A stretch of DNA of 7,665 nt, taken from NCBI GenBank assembly GCA_964621215.1, contig CAZULF010000099.1, positions 1 through 7,665 on the forward strand, given 5' to 3'. Positions within the stretch are counted from its first letter, which is position 1. Each line of letters starts with the position of its first letter. Shown here piece by piece: positions 6,120-7,665 of this stretch. The stretch comes from CAZULF01 sp964621215 (GTDB lineage: Bacteria > Pseudomonadota > Gammaproteobacteria > UBA1113). The translations under genes and the position numbers were made by a program. The notes under the pieces were generated by a model, which saw nothing but the letters and a program-made list of their open reading frames with translations, ran no database searches and was not told where the DNA came from.

Positions 6120-6608
6120 CTATTGTTGCTCGTTACAGCCCTTAGCATTACTCCATTTTATAATGACCTCTACGTCGACACTGCTGGATTGTCCGGAAAT
6201 GGCAAAGCTGTAATCATGTTTGCTTTGTGTGCCAGTTTTCACAGGTAGAGCAGAAGTTTCTATGCCACTATCGGGAAGATCGAGGGTTGTGGGTTGGCGA
6301 GTGCCATCAACGACGACCCCAGCCGCTGGTGCCACCATTAAACTATCTTGTGGTGCTGAATTTGTGTGAGGTTTGTAATGGATAATAATACATCCATTAG
6401 ATGTTTTTCGCGGAATGCCTGAAATTTCAATATAGCTGGTATTTACATTCCCGCTTTTGTATCCACATAATACAGCATGAATCGAACCGCCTTTTCCCCA
6501 TTTAATTTCTTTAGGGGAACTTAGGCAGTTGCTATCGGCAAAGTAGGTAACTGGCAGTAGTATCGATATAATGAAAACAGCAATCGAGACTACCCACCGG
6601 GTAGACAT
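6120..6608 (-). CDS. Small secreted protein of unknown function, four cysteines
   Basis: I do not recognise this 162-residue protein. The N-terminus MSTRW is followed by a strongly hydrophobic segment (about 6-23), and TYFA|DS around 24/25 looks like a signal-peptidase I site. C28 follows soon after, but the residues before it (ADSN) do not make a lipobox, so it is probably soluble and periplasmic or secreted. An uncleaved anchor is the alternative. The mature part has exactly four cysteines (C28, C48, C73, C158), enough for two disulfides. It is rich in beta-forming, Ser/Thr/Gly stretches, for example GCIIIHYKP (72-80) and SVDVEVIIKW (143-152), suggesting a small beta-sandwich. An excellent ribosome site, AGGAGG (6620-6615), lies 6 nt before the ATG, and the promoter at 6644-6672 is near consensus, so this looks like a real, well-expressed gene. 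corA follows 75 bp downstream. Confidence 0.8.
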   Translation of the reverse strand: MSTRWVVSIAVFIISILLPVTYFADSNCLSSPKEIKWGKGGSIHAVLCGYKSGNVNTSYIEISGIPRKTSNGCIIIHYKPHTNSAPQDSLMVAPAAGVVVDGTRQPTTLDLPDSGIETSALPVKTGTQSKHDYSFAISGQSSSVDVEVIIKWSNAKGCNEQQ

Positions 6609-6643
6609 AATAGACCTCCTATTTACTCTAGACCCTATATAAA

Positions 6644-6672
6644 ACTATAGGTTCAGTTCATTATTTGGTCAA
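6644..6672 (-). promoter_or_regulatory. Putative promoter of the secreted-protein gene
   Basis: Minus strand: TTGACC (6672-6667), an optimal 17-bp spacer and TATAGT (6649-6644). The start would be near 6637, giving a leader of about 29 nt with AGGAGG in it. A 6-bp inverted repeat, CCTATA (6634-6639) and TATAGG (6646-6651), overlaps the -10 and the start and could be an operator, though it is short. Confidence 0.55.
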
Positions 6673-6685
6673 CAATATAATCAAT

Positions 6686-6690
6686 GAGGA
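6686..6690 (+). promoter_or_regulatory. Shine-Dalgarno that sets the YgjP-family gene start
   Basis: GAGGA lies 4 nt before the ATG at 6695. It lies inside the longer frame that could open at the TTG at 6665, so the ATG is the better start. Confidence 0.65.
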
Positions 6691-6694
6691 TTTC

Positions 6695-7417
6695 ATGAAT
6701 CACGCTATAGGGCACGTTTGTGTAGGGGAATATAAATTTTCTTATAAGATTATTAAATCGCCAAGAATTAAGTCAGGATTAACCATCAAGGTGCATTCAA
6801 ATCTGTCTGTATCTGCGCATGCCCCACTCAACACCAGCGATAAAAAAATTCATCATTTTGTTTTGGATAAAATACACTGGATCCATCAACAACTGGCTGA
6901 ACTAAAACAACAGGTCGAATCTCAACCAACCAAGCACCATATTTATTATTTTTTAGGCCAACCCTACCGGTTACAATTATTAACGGAACCGCAAACTATA
7001 CAGCCCGTAAAACTAGTAGGGGATGAATTACAGGTTATAGTCTCTAAAAATGATCCTGAAATAGTCGATTTATTATTATCTTGTTGGTATAAGAGCCATG
7101 CTCAGTCTCAATTTTCTATGCGATTAAAGGAACTTGCTCCTTCTATTCACTGGATCAATACCCTACCCAAAATTCGATTGCGTGCGATGAAGAGTAGATG
7201 GGGAAGTTGTTCACATGCACGTGAAATTACACTGAATTATCATTTAGTTAAAGCACCGGTTGAGTGTATAGATTATGTAATTGTACATGAACTATGTCAT
7301 TTCTTAGAAATGAATCATGGCGCCAATTTTTATCGATTATTAGCGGGTGTTTTGCCCGATTGGAAGCAGCGAAGAAAAAAACTCAATGATCTGGCGCATA
7401 GGATTTTACCAGAATAG
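6695..7417 (+). CDS. YgjP/DUF45 family metal-dependent hydrolase (HExxH)
   Basis: 240-residue cytoplasmic protein of the YgjP-like metallopeptidase-domain family (DUF45/WLM clan). The conserved C-terminal half is clear: RAMKSRWGSCS (163-173), the ITLNYHLVKAP block (178-188), and the zinc site VIVHELCHFLEMNH. In this site H198 and H202 of HELCH with H208 would bind Zn and E199 would be the catalytic base. The end WKQRRKKLND is typical. The N-terminal half is a beta-rich domain with a strand around 12-20 and IKVHSNLSVSAHAP at 31-44. The family is annotated as M48-like hydrolase or protease. E. coli YgjP has been reported to act on UTP, so the substrate here is open. The start is the ATG behind GAGGA; an upstream TTG at 6665 would add ten residues. 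TATAAT at 6676-6681 is too close to the ribosome site to be an easy -10. It diverges from the secreted-protein gene, and a TRIC-family gene follows after 60 bp. Confidence 0.9.
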   Translation: MNHAIGHVCVGEYKFSYKIIKSPRIKSGLTIKVHSNLSVSAHAPLNTSDKKIHHFVLDKIHWIHQQLAELKQQVESQPTKHHIYYFLGQPYRLQLLTEPQTIQPVKLVGDELQVIVSKNDPEIVDLLLSCWYKSHAQSQFSMRLKELAPSIHWINTLPKIRLRAMKSRWGSCSHAREITLNYHLVKAPVECIDYVIVHELCHFLEMNHGANFYRLLAGVLPDWKQRRKKLNDLAHRILPE

Positions 7418-7477
7418 ATTGCCAAATTTAGTACAACATGGCAGGATAAGCACAACTTTAACGAGAGACTTTAAGCA

Positions 7478-7665
7478 ATGAACTTTTTCTATATGATGGA
7501 AATTTTAGGGACCTTGTTTTTCGCCATTAGTGGAGCATTATCCGCGTGTCGTAAAGATTTTGATTTAACCAGCGTGATCGTGATTGCCTTTGCTGTGGGC
7601 AATGGTGGTGGCACCCTGCGTGATATGTTAATCGGAGATACCCCAGTTTTTTGGATGCAGGAACC
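7478..7665 (+). CDS. TRIC/UPF0126 family cation channel (YadS/YicG-like), N-terminal part
   Basis: The first 62 residues of an inner-membrane protein that runs off the window. The family is about 200 residues, with two three-helix repeats forming a trimeric monovalent-cation channel; bacterial members were formerly UPF0126. Diagnostic features are the first helix, EILGTLFFAISGALSAC (8-24), then RKDFDLTSVIVIAFAVGNGGGTLRD (25-49), where the glycine-rich GNGGGTLRDMLIG is the conserved kinked pore motif, then PVFW (56-59). The ATG is preceded by a weak GAGAG ribosome site about 10 nt upstream. The 60-bp gap from the YgjP-family gene shows no promoter or terminator I would defend, so the two may be co-transcribed. 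The ion and physiological role are unknown. Confidence 0.9.
   Translation, partial: MNFFYMMEILGTLFFAISGALSACRKDFDLTSVIVIAFAVGNGGGTLRDMLIGDTPVFWMQE

Noticed and set aside
6665..6694. Earlier TTG start for the YgjP-family gene
   Set aside because: GAGGA directly precedes the ATG at 6695, and the extra ten residues would overlap the -35 of the divergent promoter.
7420..7443. Small inverted repeat TGCCA/TGGCA after the YgjP-family gene
   Set aside because: Only 5 bp of stem with a 14-nt loop and no T-run; expected by chance.

Overview
The window comes from a Gram-negative bacterium: it carries lpxH (lipid A synthesis) and a signal-peptide-bearing outer-membrane beta-barrel protein. The proteins read as gammaproteobacterial. 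LpxH, CysS and CorA have the same key residues and C-terminal signatures as the E. coli proteins, at almost the same positions. The DNA is fairly AT-rich, and the OMP/GluRS/CysRS flavour recalls Legionellales-type (Coxiella/Legionella-like) genomes. That last placement is inference, not proof.

Layout. (1) 1-364, minus: 5' part of lpxH, cut by the window edge. (2) 365-510: two back-to-back promoters, one for lpxH and one near-perfect promoter for a toxin-antitoxin operon, with a palindromic operator over and just after the latter's -10 box. (3) 511-1148, plus: a type II vapBC module with a ribbon-helix-helix antitoxin and a PIN-domain RNase toxin, overlapping by 4 bp. (4) 1165-3969, plus: glutamyl-tRNA synthetase (gltX) and cysteinyl-tRNA synthetase (cysS), 9 bp apart. 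gltX starts only 16 bp after vapC with no convincing promoter of its own. (5) 3970-4121: a gap between convergent genes filled by a 121-bp imperfect palindrome, MITE-like or a structured 3' RNA. (6) 4122-6608, minus: an outer-membrane beta-barrel protein, a CorA-type Mg2+/Co2+ channel and a small secreted protein of unknown function, each with a plausible promoter of its own. (7) 6695-7417, plus: a YgjP/DUF45 zinc-metalloprotease-fold protein. (8) 7478 to the window end, plus: N-terminal part of a TRIC/UPF0126 (YadS/YicG-like) membrane channel.

Most genes are ordinary housekeeping or envelope genes. Two things deserve attention. First, a probable tRNA/RNA-cleaving toxin-antitoxin pair is wedged directly upstream of, and perhaps co-transcribed with, two essential aminoacyl-tRNA synthetases. 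Second, the long palindrome after cysS has an outer stem whose non-Watson-Crick positions are all G.U pairs in the plus-strand RNA. I see no CRISPR array, tRNA, rRNA, phage gene or intact insertion sequence, and no gene-free stretch longer than about 155 bp.
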